Shown: positions 26,070 to 34,919, counted from the first letter of the stretch. The stretch: 43,151 nt of DNA from Bradyrhizobium sp. STM 3843 (GCF_000239815.1 NZ_CAFK01000031.1:1-43151); one strand, 5' to 3'. Numbers and translations: made by a program. The notes: generated by a model from the letters alone, not told the origin.

Positions 26070-26912
26070 ATGACATCACAGACCGACGAAGCTGCACAGT
26101 CTACGCTGATGACGGACGTTCCTTACGGTCAACAGACGAAGATCACGGTCGAGCGAAAGGGCCATATCGTATTGATCGGCGTCAATCGGCCCTACATCGA
26201 CAACCGGCTTGATCCGGAGGCGACTGAAGCCCTTGCGAGAGCCTACTTCGATTACGATCGGGATTCGTCGCTCCGAGCTGCAGTTTTGTTCGGTCATGGC
26301 GATCGCTTCTCCAGAGGGGTCGATGTCGACGCCTACAAGGCACTCGCCCAGTCTGGAAAAAAGATGATGGATGGGCCCGGCTTCATCGACCCTCTCGGGC
26401 GGACCGGACCAGCGCTCAAGAAGCCTTTGGTTGTCGCGGTCCATGGCGACACGTGGAATATGGCGCACGAGATCTTCCTTGTCGCGGACATACGCGTGGC
26501 CTCTGATGACACGGATTTTGGTCAGGACGAGAACACGCACGGCCGTTTTCCCGGAGGCGGCGCAACTGTTCGCTTTCCAAGAGAGGCCGGTTGGGGAAAT
26601 GCGATGCGATTCATTTTGACAGGCGATCATTGGGATGCGAGGGAAGCGCTCCGAATGGGAACGGTTCAGGAAGTAGCCCCGAACCGCGATGCAACTCTTG
26701 CGAAGGCTGTTGAGATCGCCAACAAGATCGCCGCATGCGGTCCTCTCGGCATCGAGACGTCCCTGGCCTCTTCCCGTATGGCGGTCGATGACTCCGAGAC
26801 GGCACTGGCCTCGCTCGACGAGCAATATCGAGCACTGCTCACGACCCGGGATTTTCAGGAAGGCCGTCATGCTCAAGCACAAGGGCGTCCACCCAATTTC
26901 GAGGGACGTTGA
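26070..26912 (+). CDS. Enoyl-CoA hydratase/isomerase (crotonase) family protein
   Basis: 280 residues. The crotonase core starts KITVERKGHIVLIGVNRP; FSRGVDVDAY gives the first oxyanion-hole strand. The second, usually a GG-rich turn, reads HGDTWNMAHEIFLVADIRVAS, so the usual Gly-Gly is replaced and substrate type is uncertain. DFGQDENTHGRFPGGGATVRFPREAGWGNAMRFILTGD is typical of this family. Members act on acyl-CoA thioesters as hydratases, isomerases or hydrolases. Several in-frame ATGs compete (26034, 26061, 26070, 26109); 26070 is preferred because CGGAA lies about 10 bases before it. It stands alone in a rearranged region. Confidence 0.82.
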   Translation: MTSQTDEAAQSTLMTDVPYGQQTKITVERKGHIVLIGVNRPYIDNRLDPEATEALARAYFDYDRDSSLRAAVLFGHGDRFSRGVDVDAYKALAQSGKKMMDGPGFIDPLGRTGPALKKPLVVAVHGDTWNMAHEIFLVADIRVASDDTDFGQDENTHGRFPGGGATVRFPREAGWGNAMRFILTGDHWDAREALRMGTVQEVAPNRDATLAKAVEIANKIAACGPLGIETSLASSRMAVDDSETALASLDEQYRALLTTRDFQEGRHAQAQGRPPNFEGR

Positions 26913-27267
26913 CAGATAAAGCGCGACGAGAGTGAGGAGACCCGGGCCACAATTGCCGGGCGGCGGGGAGCAGCGCACCAGCAGGAATGCCGGCAGCGCC
27001 GCATTCGTTTCAGGCATTAGCCGTCGCGCGATGTTGTCACGAACGAACGGGCGGCGTGAGGGTGTTCGAATGCCCGCTTTTTGGCCAATCTGCGACTCTC
27101 GAGAATGTCCGCTCTTGGGCCGCTGTTGGGGGTTGATCGGACATCAATCATCCAAGCGCTTCATGAGTACATGCTCTAGCAAGCGCCTTCGCGAAGACAG
27201 CTGCGCTGCGCGGCTTCCCGCCCGTATCCTTGGCCATCGATCGGCAAGAACGGGCCGAAACAAATGA
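26913..27267. other. Gene-free stretch leading into a diverged repeat
   Basis: No gene is seen. From about 27082 the sequence matches 28779 onward (for example GAGAATGTCCGCTCTTGGGC in both), so the right half is copy 1 of the direct repeat. Confidence 0.55.
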
Positions 27268-27361
27268 TTAAGCCTTGCCCTGAATCGTTCGCGCATAGCG
27301 GGCCGGTGCCACGCCGGAGTGACGGGCGAAGGCAACGCTGAAGGCGCTGGCCGAACCGTAG
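27082..27361. repeat. Direct repeat copy 1 (about 280 bp)
   Basis: It matches 28779-29075, with substitutions and small indels, including GAGAATGTCCGCTCTTGGGC and TGAATCGTTCGCGCATAGCG. The copies are about 1.7 kb apart and flank the MFS fragment and the argC paralogue. Confidence 0.8.
27268..27361 (-). pseudogene. araC-family gene fragment (C-terminal 30 codons)
   Basis: On the minus strand it encodes ASAFSVAFARHSGVAPARYA, then RTIQGKA and a stop, identical to the end of the complete AraC-family protein at 28982-29890. The rest of that gene is missing here. It forms part of the direct repeat. Confidence 0.8.
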
Positions 27362-27399
27362 TTGCCCTGCTGCCGTAGCTCGCACCGAAGTGGGCGTTA

Positions 27400-27670
27400 T
27401 CGAACAGTGCCACCGGCTGGGCAACCGCGGCCTTCTACGGCGCATACATGTTGGCCATTCCCGTGCTGATCACGCTCACCGACCGCATCGACCCGAAACG
27501 AATCTATCTGCTCGGAGTCGGCTTGACCGCGTTCGGTCATTTGGTGCTCGGTATGTTTGCCACGGGATTTGTTTGCCGGACACTCACCAGCGTCGGTTGG
27601 GCCGGCACCTACATGACCGGTTTGAAGCTGTTGGCCGACGCAAACGACGGACTATACGGACGCGCAAAAG
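27400..27670 (+). pseudogene. MFS transporter fragment
   Basis: One open frame encodes SATGWATAAFYGAYMLAIPV, LITLTDRIDPKRIYLLGVGL and GWAGTYMTGLKLLAD, which together fit membrane helices 2-4 of an MFS permease, including the loop DRIDPKR between helices. There is no N-terminus, and the match stops near 27670, where the argC 3' end begins on the other strand. It is a remnant cut at both ends, probably from the event that made the flanking repeat. Confidence 0.7.
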
Positions 27671-27673
27671 ATC

Positions 27674-28651
27674 TCACGGCCAAACAGGTGCGCCGTCCAG
27701 CCCTGCGGTTTCTGGCAGGCCGCAGATCAGGTTCGCATTCTGCACCGCCTGACCGGCCGCTCCCTTGCCGAGATTGTCGACCACGCCCATCGCGATCACC
27801 AAGTTGCGCTCTGGATCGGCCGCATAACTGACGAACGCGAGGTTCGAGCCGGTAGCCCATTTGGTCTGCGGCGGCTTGTCGGTCACGCGGACGAACGCCC
27901 GCCCGGCGTAGAAGCGCCGGGCCGCGTCCAAGCACTGGTCCGTGGTAGCGCGGCCGCGGCAGTAGATGGTGGCGAGTACGCCGCGAGTCATCGGCACCAA
28001 GTGTGGCGTGAACACCAGCCCGGCCGCGCTGCCGCCACTCAGCCGCTCGATCGTCTTGGCAATCTCGGGCATGTGGACGTGCTTGAGCAGACCGTAAGGC
28101 AGCAGGTTCTCGTTGCTCTCGGCGTAGCCGAACTTGCTGTCGGCGCCGCCCCGGCCGGCACCGGAGATGCCGGTCTTGACGTCGATCACGATGTTGCCAG
28201 GCTCGATCAGCTTGTTGACCAGCAGCGGCGCCAGCGCGTTCAGCGTCGCCGCGGGAAAGCAGCCGGGGTTGGCAACACGGATCTGCCCCTCGATCTCGGC
28301 TGGCCAGACGTCGGCCAGGCCGTACGCCCAGCCTTCGACGTAGCGGTGGTCGCCGCCGATGTCGACGATCTTCACGTCCCTGGGGACGCGCGCCAGCGCC
28401 TCGGCCGAGGCGCCCGTGGGCAACGACGCGAACAGCACGTCAAGCTTCGGCAGGGCGACAGGGTCCCACTTCTCGATCACCAGCTCGGCCAGCTTGGCCG
28501 GCACACCAGGGAAGCGGTCCACCAACCGGCTGCCGGCGCTGCCCTCACCCGCAGCATAGACTAGCTCGAAAGACGGGTGGCTCGCGACCAGGCGCATCGC
28601 CTCGCCGCCGCCAAAACCGCTGATCCCCACAATGCCGACGCGAATGCTCAT
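27674..28651 (-). CDS. argC: N-acetyl-gamma-glutamyl-phosphate reductase (accessory copy)
   Basis: 325 residues. It reduces N-acetylglutamyl phosphate with NADPH in arginine synthesis. The nucleotide loop GISGFGGGEAMRL is at 9-21, catalytic Cys131 is in NPGCFPAA, and FTPHLVPMTRGVLATIYC has the family His. It appears complete. AGGA lies 8 bases before ATG 28651. The setting, between two copies of a direct repeat and next to a transporter fragment, suggests a paralogue acquired beside a housekeeping argC elsewhere (inference). A related enzyme acting on an analogous acyl phosphate, such as a LysY-type, cannot be excluded. Confidence 0.9.
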   Translation of the reverse strand: MSIRVGIVGISGFGGGEAMRLVASHPSFELVYAAGEGSAGSRLVDRFPGVPAKLAELVIEKWDPVALPKLDVLFASLPTGASAEALARVPRDVKIVDIGGDHRYVEGWAYGLADVWPAEIEGQIRVANPGCFPAATLNALAPLLVNKLIEPGNIVIDVKTGISGAGRGGADSKFGYAESNENLLPYGLLKHVHMPEIAKTIERLSGGSAAGLVFTPHLVPMTRGVLATIYCRGRATTDQCLDAARRFYAGRAFVRVTDKPPQTKWATGSNLAFVSYAADPERNLVIAMGVVDNLGKGAAGQAVQNANLICGLPETAGLDGAPVWP

Positions 28652-28778
28652 TGTGGTGTCCTACTGCTGGAGTGAGAGAAGCACAAGTTCTCATCGAACA
28701 ATGGCGCAACCACTACTCTTGAGGAGAATTTCTGCAACTCATCGGAAGCTGCCGACGGTCCGCATGCAGCAGCGACAG

Positions 28779-29075
28779 CAATTGGCCGATCCGCGACGTT
28801 GGAGAATGTCCGCTCTTGGGCCGCTGTTGTGAGTTAATCGGACATCAATCAACCAGGCGCCACATGAGTACATGCCCTAGCAAGCGCTTCGCGAAGACAG
28901 CCGCTGCTTGCGCGGCTTCTCGCCCGTCTTGGCGGCGTCGATTGGCGATGACGGACCGAACCAATGACTAAGCCTTGCTGACTAAGCTTTGCCCTGAATC
29001 GTTCGCGCATAGCGGGCTGGCGCCACGCCGGAGTGACGGGCGAAGGCAACGCTGAAGGCGCTGGCCGAGCCGTAC
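28779..29075. repeat. Direct repeat copy 2 (about 290 bp)
   Basis: The counterpart of 27082-27361. Its right part is the 3' end of the complete araC-family gene, so this copy is likely the source. The stretch 28652-28981 has no gene otherwise. Confidence 0.8.
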
Positions 29076-29890
29076 CCCACTCGCTCTGCCACCTCGTCGA
29101 TCCCGAGTTCGCGCTCACGCAGCAGCTGCTTTGCCAGTGCCATGCGCCATGCCTGGAGATACTGCATCGGTGGCAAACCCACGGTGCGACTGAACCGAGC
29201 GAAAAAGGCCGAACGGGACAGAGCCGCTTCGGCGGCGAGCTCCGCCACCGTCCAGGGATGTTCGGGCCGCGCGTGCAATGCGCACAGCGCCGCTGCGAGG
29301 CGCTCGTCGGCAAGTCCCCTGGAGAGGCCCGGTGACGCCGCGGTTTCGGCTCCGCACCGCAGGGCCTCGATCAGCAGCACCTCCAGCAGCCGCTCGAGAA
29401 CGAGTTCGCGTGCTGGACGTTGCGCGCGGGTCTCGTCGCTGACCAGCTGCATCAGCGTGACGAGCCGGGACTGGCCGCGTGCCAGCACCATCTGCGGCAA
29501 CAAGGGCACAAGCAGATCGGCATTCGGCGAGCCGAAGCTGCAGTGCCCGATGCGCATGCGCAGGTCGGCCGGTCCATCCTGGCGACCGACGCGGACATGG
29601 CCGTTGCTCACCTGCCTCGGGACACTGACTGAGCGGCCGGCAGGCGGATCCAGACTTTCGTTGATCAGATCGCGCATGGCGGGAACGAGCACGAAGTCGC
29701 CGGCCTGCAGGACCATCGGCGGCTGCCCGTCGACCGCGATACGACACCGCCCGTCCAGAACCGCACAGTAGAACGGCTCCCCGGTGGCCTGACGATGGAT
29801 GCGCCACGAGCCGGCGCACTCCACCAGCTTGGAGAGGCGAGCCGCCGGCTGCAGCAGGGTGACAATCTCAGCGAGCGGATCAACGGTCAT
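28982..29890 (-). CDS. AraC-family transcriptional regulator with cupin-type sensor
   Basis: 302 residues. The N-terminal cupin_6-type domain (about 5-190) includes FYCAVLDGRCRIAVDGQPPM and VLQAGDFVLVPA. The C-terminal AraC domain (about 205-300) has two helix-turn-helices: WTVAELAAEAALSRSAFFAR and LGIDEVAERVGYGSASAFS, followed by FARHSGVAPARYAR. This pattern is of regulators that control a divergent oxidoreductase gene. The neighbour across 111 bp is an SDR gene. ATG 29890 is the first ATG and is not preceded by a good ribosome site. The C-terminal 30 codons are duplicated at 27268-27361. Confidence 0.9.
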   Translation of the reverse strand: MTVDPLAEIVTLLQPAARLSKLVECAGSWRIHRQATGEPFYCAVLDGRCRIAVDGQPPMVLQAGDFVLVPAMRDLINESLDPPAGRSVSVPRQVSNGHVRVGRQDGPADLRMRIGHCSFGSPNADLLVPLLPQMVLARGQSRLVTLMQLVSDETRAQRPARELVLERLLEVLLIEALRCGAETAASPGLSRGLADERLAAALCALHARPEHPWTVAELAAEAALSRSAFFARFSRTVGLPPMQYLQAWRMALAKQLLRERELGIDEVAERVGYGSASAFSVAFARHSGVAPARYARTIQGKA

Positions 29891-29933
29891 GGCAGGAGGG
29901 TCATGGCAGGACTGACGCTAAAGAAGCAGGGAC

Positions 29934-29959
29934 GCTCGATTATAGTAAGTCTTGAGCGC
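29934..29959. promoter_or_regulatory. Candidate operator between araC-type and SDR genes
   Basis: CGCTC (29934-29938) and GAGCG (29955-29959) flank ATTATAGTAAGT, which includes TATAGT (29942-29947), a possible -10 box toward the SDR gene. No strong -35 is seen. Binding by the neighbouring regulator is inferred. Confidence 0.35.
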
Positions 29960-30001
29960 GATCTCTAGCAATGGGCCATTCCGTTTTCCGAGGAGGCTCT
30001 C

Positions 30002-30754
30002 ATGAATACCGTCTTGATCACCGGCTGCTCGTCCGGATTTGGCCTGGAGACCGCGAGGCTGTTCCTCGAGCACGGTTGGAACGTCGTGGCGACCATGCGC
30101 ACGCCGCATCAGGAGCTGCTGCCCTCCTCCGAGCGGCTGCGCGTGCTGCCGCTTGACGTCACCAATTCCGACAGCATCGCCCAGGCGGTGAAAATTGCGA
30201 CGCCAATCGACGTGCTCGTCAACAATGCCGGCTTCGGCGCACCGGCGCCGGTCGAACTGACGGCGGCGGACACTGTGCAAGCGCTGTTTCAGACCAACAC
30301 GATCGGCACGCTCGCGATGTGCCAGGCGGTGCTGCCGCAGTTTCGCAAGCGGCGCGCAGGCGTCATCATCAATGTCACCTCGTCCGTCACGCTCAAGCCG
30401 CTGCCGGTCGTCGGGGTCTATCGGGCGAGCAAGGCAGCGGTGAATGCCTTCACTGAATCACTCGCGGCAGAGGTGAGCCCGTTCGGAATACGGGCGCATC
30501 TCGTGCTGCCGGGCCGTTCGCCCGAGACGCGCTTCGGCGACAATGCCCGCCCGCACTTGCGCGGTCCGGAGAATCCCGACTATGCGCCCCTGATCGAGCA
30601 CTTCGTCGCGAGCGTTCGCGACAGCTCCGGTCCAGTCACCCATGCAACTGATGTGGCCAGCGCAATTTGGCGGGCAGCCACTGATCCAGCTGCGCCGTTC
30701 CGGCTTCCGGCCGGCGCTGACGCCGAGGCCTGGATGGCAGACGCGGACCGATGA
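30002..30754 (+). CDS. Short-chain dehydrogenase/reductase
   Basis: 250 residues. A classical SDR with the cofactor loop TGCSSGFG at 7-14, NNAG at 74-77, catalytic Ser127 or 128 (TSS), and Tyr140-x3-Lys144 in VYRASK. These bind NAD(P)H and oxidise or reduce alcohols and carbonyls; the substrate is unknown. The motif TMR after the second strand (VVATMRTP) places Arg where NADPH-preferring enzymes often have it. A strong ribosome site GAGGAGG lies 7 bp before ATG 30002. It is divergent from an AraC-type regulator that likely controls it. Confidence 0.9.
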   Translation: MNTVLITGCSSGFGLETARLFLEHGWNVVATMRTPHQELLPSSERLRVLPLDVTNSDSIAQAVKIATPIDVLVNNAGFGAPAPVELTAADTVQALFQTNTIGTLAMCQAVLPQFRKRRAGVIINVTSSVTLKPLPVVGVYRASKAAVNAFTESLAAEVSPFGIRAHLVLPGRSPETRFGDNARPHLRGPENPDYAPLIEHFVASVRDSSGPVTHATDVASAIWRAATDPAAPFRLPAGADAEAWMADADR

Positions 30755-30871
30755 CTGAAACTGCGAGATCGGGGCGACGGGTGATTGCGGTCTAAGCCGG
30801 CGATCAGTTCAGTCCCAACAGATCGGCACAACCGCGTTGACCGGCCAACACGATAAACATGGATGATGGGC

Positions 30872-30896
30872 AAAACCTCGCGCGAAGGCGCGAGGT
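30872..30896 (-). terminator. Terminator of ssb
   Basis: A perfect 9-bp stem, ACCTCGCGC and GCGCGAGGT around a 4-base loop. On the minus strand it is followed by TTTTGCCC, 27 bp after the ssb stop. Confidence 0.85.
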
Positions 30897-30922
30897 CTGC
30901 CGTCGTCTCAGCTGTGAATCGA

Positions 30923-31414
30923 TCAGAACGGAATGTCGTCGTCCATGTCGCTGTTGCGTCCGCCGCCGGCCGAAGCAACCGCGCGGCGCGGCGGCGCCAT
31001 CGACGGACCGCTGCTGCCGAAATCACCGCCGGGCTCATCGGCGAAGCTGCCGCCACCGCCGCCGCGGCCATCGAGCATGGTCAGCGTCGAATTGAAGCCC
31101 TGCAGCACCACCTCGGTCGAGTATTTCTCGACACCGCTCTGGTCAGTCCATTTGCGGGTCTGCAGCGCGCCCTCGATGTAAACCTTGGCGCCCTTCTTCA
31201 GATACTGCTCGGCGACCTTGCAGAGCCCTTCGTTGAAGATCACGACGCGGTGCCACTCGGTCTTTTCCTTGCGCTCGCCGGTGGCCTTGTCGCGCCATGT
31301 CTCCGAGGTCGCGATGCTCAAATTGGCGATCGGCCGACCGTCCTGGGTACGCCGGATCTCGGGATCCTTGCCGAGATTGCCCACCAGAATCACTTTGTTC
31401 ACGCTTCCCGCCAT
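30923..31414 (-). CDS. ssb: Single-stranded DNA-binding protein
   Basis: 163 residues. An OB-fold (about 1-115) starts [23 protein letters not shown] and includes [23 protein letters not shown] Gly/Ser/Pro-rich linker then leads to the acidic tip DMDDDIPF, which recruits repair and replication partners. The protein coats single-stranded DNA in replication, recombination and repair. GGGAGAG lies 5 bases before ATG 31414. A LexA-type box is located at 31571-31585. In many Rhizobiales ssb is directly divergent from uvrA; here four porin genes lie between the two. Confidence 0.95.
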   Translation of the reverse strand: MAGSVNKVILVGNLGKDPEIRRTQDGRPIANLSIATSETWRDKATGERKEKTEWHRVVIFNEGLCKVAEQYLKKGAKVYIEGALQTRKWTDQSGVEKYSTEVVLQGFNSTLTMLDGRGGGGGSFADEPGGDFGSSGPSMAPPRRAVASAGGGRNSDMDDDIPF

Positions 31415-31570
31415 CGCACTCTCCCGCGGTTCGAATTGCTGGACCGGTGTCCACGCCGGCCTGTCGGCATGCGGTGGCTCATCCCTTCCTCGTCGGCGGA
31501 CCCTATACGCTTGCCGGCCGGGTCACCCGCCTTCTCCTAGCTTATCCACATATAGCAGCCGCGGCGAGAT

Positions 31571-31585
31571 GTTCCAGCTTTGTTC
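31571..31585. promoter_or_regulatory. LexA-type SOS box upstream of ssb
   Basis: GTTCCAGCTTTGTTC fits the alphaproteobacterial GTTC-N7-GTTC operator. It is 157 bp before the ssb ATG and 303 bp before the first porin ATG. No other gene feature is seen in 31415-31887. Confidence 0.65.
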
Positions 31586-31887
31586 GTCGCCTGTGTTAGC
31601 AATCGTGCGTTGAGTTCCGCCCAAAACGGAGTTGATCAAGGTTCCACTTCAGGGCGGAGAGGCGGGTTCCAGGCATGCCAGAGAAACTCAAGCAGTATCA
31701 TTAACTTATGCTAGTTTCCAGCGACCGATTTCACGGCCTCTATGTGGCTTTTGGGCGACAGTCTTTTTGGTTGAATCACGTATCCTGCTCAAGGAATGAC
31801 AAGCCGCTTCGGCGGTCGTGCTGATCTGTTACTGGGCGCTTTTCGGGGGGACCGATCATGAAAGCGCGCGATGCGGGAGAACTTCCA

Positions 31888-32640
31888 ATGAAAAAGATTA
31901 TGCTTGGAGCTGTAAGCCTGATTGTCCTGGGACTGGTCACGCCCGCGAGCGCTGCCGATCTCGCTGCACGTCCCTATACCAAGGCGCCGCCAGCGCCTGC
32001 TCCCCTGCCCCCGACCTGGGCCGGGTTCTACATCGGTGTGCAAGGTGGCGGCGGCTGGGGCCGTACCAAGGAGACATTCTTCGGCGCGCCCAACACTGTG
32101 GGCTTCCTTGGCACACAGAACTACGACACCTCCGGCGGTTTCGTCGGTGGTGTGGCCGGCTACAACTGGCAGTTCGGCAACTACGTGATCGGCCTCGAGG
32201 GCGACTATCACTGGTCGGATATCAACGGCCGCTCGGCCGTGATCAACCCGGCGCTGGGCTTCGGAGATACCTATTTCACGAAAATACGGAGCTTCGGCGA
32301 TATCAAGGGCCGCCTGGGTTGGGCGACCGGGCCTGCCCTGCTCTTCATCAGCGGCGGTGCCGCTGTGGGGGATCTGCAGCATCGGTATGATGCCGGGCTT
32401 AATCCGCCGAGCTTCGTCCAGAACGATTGGCGGTGGGGTTGGACTGTCGGCGCAGGCGGCGAATACATGTTCGCTCCGAACTGGTCGGCCAAGCTCGAAT
32501 ACAACTTCATCGATTTCGGCCGAAGCACGATCCAGTTCTCGCCGGTCGTGACCAACCGCTCCGAGTTCAAAGACACCGTCCACACCGTCAAGGCCGGTAT
32601 CATCTGGCACTTCGGCGGCCCGGTTGTCGCCCGCTACTGA
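31888..32640 (+). CDS. Omp31-like outer-membrane beta-barrel protein (paralogue 1)
   Basis: 250 residues. The signal peptide (1-21) ends PASA, and the mature end AADLAARPYTKAP is the hallmark of the Omp31/omp_b-brl proteins of Rhizobiales. A Pro-rich spacer leads to WAGFYIGVQGGGGWG and an 8-strand barrel pattern. The C-terminus WHFGGPVVARY ends in an aromatic residue, as needed for barrel assembly by BAM. Role: structural or diffusion outer-membrane protein; the ligand is unknown. ATG 31888 has GGGAGAA upstream; the ATG at 31858 would add ten residues. First of four paralogues between ssb and uvrA. A terminator follows. Confidence 0.92.
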   Translation: MKKIMLGAVSLIVLGLVTPASAADLAARPYTKAPPAPAPLPPTWAGFYIGVQGGGGWGRTKETFFGAPNTVGFLGTQNYDTSGGFVGGVAGYNWQFGNYVIGLEGDYHWSDINGRSAVINPALGFGDTYFTKIRSFGDIKGRLGWATGPALLFISGGAAVGDLQHRYDAGLNPPSFVQNDWRWGWTVGAGGEYMFAPNWSAKLEYNFIDFGRSTIQFSPVVTNRSEFKDTVHTVKAGIIWHFGGPVVARY

Positions 32641-32664
32641 TCACACAGCACACGCAACTCGCGC

Positions 32665-32693
32665 AAAAGGCCGGCCTCTGCGCCGGCCTTTTC
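32665..32693 (+). terminator. Terminator of Omp31-like gene 1
   Basis: A 9-bp stem AAGGCCGGC/GCCGGCCTT with loop CTCTGC and TT-rich 3' side. The same stem ends paralogue 3. Confidence 0.8.
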
Positions 32694-32845
32694 ATTTGGC
32701 GCCGGCTTGGTCGACGGCTGGCGCTTGCTCAGCTGTTGTGGCATTTCGGTGACGGCATGTCGCAGGGAAAGCGGCTATAGAACGAGGGCGTCGGGGGGCG
32801 TTGGTGAGTGTGCGTGCGGGCGTCGGAAGGGATTTGGGGACTGCG

Positions 32846-33577
32846 ATGCGAGGAATGCTGCTGGGGGCGGCAACCCTATTGGCGCTGGGGGCAGCGCCGG
32901 CCATCGCAGCCGATTTGCCCGCGCGCACCTACACCAAGGCGCCAGCCATGGTGGCCGCGATCTATGAATGGGGCGGGTTCTATGCCGGCCTGAATGCCGG
33001 CGGCGGCTCCGCTCACAGCTGCTGGACCAACACCGCGGCCGGAGCCTCCGAAGGCTGCCACAATGCCACCGGCGCCCTGGCGGGCGGCCAGATCGGCTAT
33101 CGATGGCAGAGTGGCGGCCTCGTGTTCGGTATCGAAGCACAGGGCGACTGGGCCAACCTCAAGGGCAGCAATGCCAGCCAGGTCGTGGCCGCGACGACCA
33201 ATCAGACCAAGATGAATGCCGTCGGCCTGTTCACCGGCCAGGCCGGCTACGCCTGGAACAACGTGCTGTGGTACGTGAAGGGCGGCGCAGCGGTCACTTC
33301 CGATAAATACAACGGCCTCACGGCGGCGACAGGCGTGTTCGATCGCGCCAGTGACACGCGCTGGGGCGGCGCCATCGGTACCGGCATCGAGGTCGGCTTC
33401 GCACCCAATTGGTCGGTGGCTGCCGAGTATGATCACCTCTTCATGGGCAACCGCAGCGTCGGCCTCACCAACATTCCCGGAGGCGCCGCATCCCGCGGGG
33501 AGACCGTCGGCCTCGACGCCGACATGGCGACCTTGCGCGTGAACTACCGCTGGGGCGGTCCGGTCGTCGCCAAGTAG
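32846..33577 (+). CDS. Omp31-like outer-membrane protein (paralogue 2, Cys-pair type)
   Basis: 243 residues. The signal peptide (1-21) ends PAIA, then AADLPARTYTKAP. The barrel starts WGGFYAGLNAGGG. Cys59 (HSCW) and Cys71 (EGCHNAT) lie in the first predicted surface loop and are shared with paralogue 3, so a disulfide-tied loop is likely. VEVGF-APNWSVAAEYDHLFMG and NYRWGGPVVAK follow. The last residue is Lys rather than the usual Phe/Tyr, which may weaken the barrel signal. ATG 32846 has GGGGA 7 bases upstream. No clear terminator follows the stop. Confidence 0.9.
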   Translation: MRGMLLGAATLLALGAAPAIAADLPARTYTKAPAMVAAIYEWGGFYAGLNAGGGSAHSCWTNTAAGASEGCHNATGALAGGQIGYRWQSGGLVFGIEAQGDWANLKGSNASQVVAATTNQTKMNAVGLFTGQAGYAWNNVLWYVKGGAAVTSDKYNGLTAATGVFDRASDTRWGGAIGTGIEVGFAPNWSVAAEYDHLFMGNRSVGLTNIPGGAASRGETVGLDADMATLRVNYRWGGPVVAK

Positions 33578-33869
33578 TAATAAGTACTAACAAACACTCA
33601 AGCCGCTCCTCATCCATCCGAAAGCGGCGAGCACAAACCTCCGCGATTCCTGCAGATTTCTCATCCAGATTTCCTGGCCGGCGGGCATGCGCCGGCGGCG
33701 GCGCCTGCGCGCTTACCAAACCTTAAGCACGATCAGCAGCTTCCGGTCGATGCAGCGCGCCGGTGACAGCTTTGGAAAGCTCCCATCGCTACAACTTTGC
33801 TCCAGCCACTCGGGGTGGGTCCGGACCGGTGGGGTCCGGCAACGAGGATCAATGGGACTGGAGACAACA

Positions 33870-34631
33870 ATGAAGAAGATGCTGTTCTTGACTGCAGGCG
33901 TTGCGGCGCTCGGAGTAGCACCTGCATCCGCCGCCGACCTGGCTGCGCGCTCTTATACCAAGGCGCCCGCCTATGTGACGCCGCTGCCGAGCTGGGCCGG
34001 CTTCTACATCGGCCTCAATGGCGGCGCCGACTGGAGCCGCAATTGCTGGACGCTGAACAGTGTTGCCGGCGTGCCGCTGGCGGCCACTCAGTCCGAAGGC
34101 TGCCACAACGCCACCAGCGGCCTGGTCGGTGGACAGGTCGGCTATCGCTGGCAGGCTGCCAACTGGGTGTTCGGCGTCGAAGCGCAGGGCGACTGGACCG
34201 ACCTGAAGGCATCGAATGCGAGCACGGCCGCGTCGGCAGTCGGCATCACCAATCAGACCAAGACCGACGCGATCGGCCTGTTCACGGTCCAGGGCGGTTA
34301 TGCCTGGGACAACGTGCTCTGGTACGTGAAGGGCGGCGCGGCCGTCACCCACAACAAGTACCGCGGCTTGGCCACCCTGACCGGCGCCGAACTCGATTCG
34401 GCAAGCGAGTCGCGCTGGGGCGGCACCGTCGGCACCGGCGTCGAATATGCCTTCGCCCCGAACTGGTCGGTGGCGGTCGAGTACGACCACCTCTTCATGG
34501 GCAGCCGCGACATCAACTTCCCCGCCACCGCGTTTGCCAACGCCCGCACCGATACGATCAAGCAGAGCGTCGATCTCGCAACCGTGCGCGTCAATTACCG
34601 CTTCGGCGGGGCGGCGTTGACCCGATACTGA
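33870..34631 (+). CDS. Omp31-like outer-membrane protein (paralogue 3, Cys-pair type)
   Basis: 253 residues. The signal peptide (1-21) ends PASA, then AADLAARSYTKAP. The barrel starts WAGFYIGLNGGADW, and Cys59 (RNCW) and Cys78 (EGCHNAT) match the Cys pair of paralogue 2. The two share long segments: GGQ-GYRWQ, GVEAQGDW, NQTK, WYVKGGAAVT and AEYDHLFMG-type. The end is TRY. MGLETT upstream of MKKM is in frame and recurs before paralogue 4 (ATGGGACTGGA in both), so either ATG may be the start; MKKM has TGGAG at good spacing. A terminator follows. Confidence 0.9.
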   Translation: MKKMLFLTAGVAALGVAPASAADLAARSYTKAPAYVTPLPSWAGFYIGLNGGADWSRNCWTLNSVAGVPLAATQSEGCHNATSGLVGGQVGYRWQAANWVFGVEAQGDWTDLKASNASTAASAVGITNQTKTDAIGLFTVQGGYAWDNVLWYVKGGAAVTHNKYRGLATLTGAELDSASESRWGGTVGTGVEYAFAPNWSVAVEYDHLFMGSRDINFPATAFANARTDTIKQSVDLATVRVNYRFGGAALTRY

Positions 34632-34657
34632 TCTGCCGCGCGGCGCGATCGAACCTG

Positions 34658-34685
34658 AAGGCCGGCCCTGCGCCGGCCTTTTTAT
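34658..34685 (+). terminator. Terminator of Omp31-like gene 3
   Basis: AAGGCCGGC/GCCGGCCTT with loop CCTGC, then TTTTTATT. The stem is identical to that after paralogue 1, as if copied with the gene. Confidence 0.85.
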
Positions 34686-34919
34686 TGTCTGTGACGACCG
34701 CGTTTTTCCGGACACAGCTGGAACAAGTGGTTGAACGGCCACCTCTTTTTGAATCGGTTCCCAAATCCGTGCTTTCGCCCCGACTGTGGCTCTGAGGTGA
34801 CGGTATTTCGCCCAGACCTCGGTTATGAGGGCCTCGTCAATCTGAACGGGTACGTTCTGGTCGCGTGACAGGACTTGCAGGCGCGGCGAGAGCGACGAGG
34901 AAGAATGGGACTGGAAATC

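Noticed and set aside
26076..27017. Minus-strand frame opposite the crotonase gene
   Set aside because: The crotonase core is clear on the plus strand; the complement has no family pattern.
30863..31540. Plus-strand frame opposite ssb
   Set aside because: ssb is certain on the minus strand, and the frame spans its terminator and promoter.
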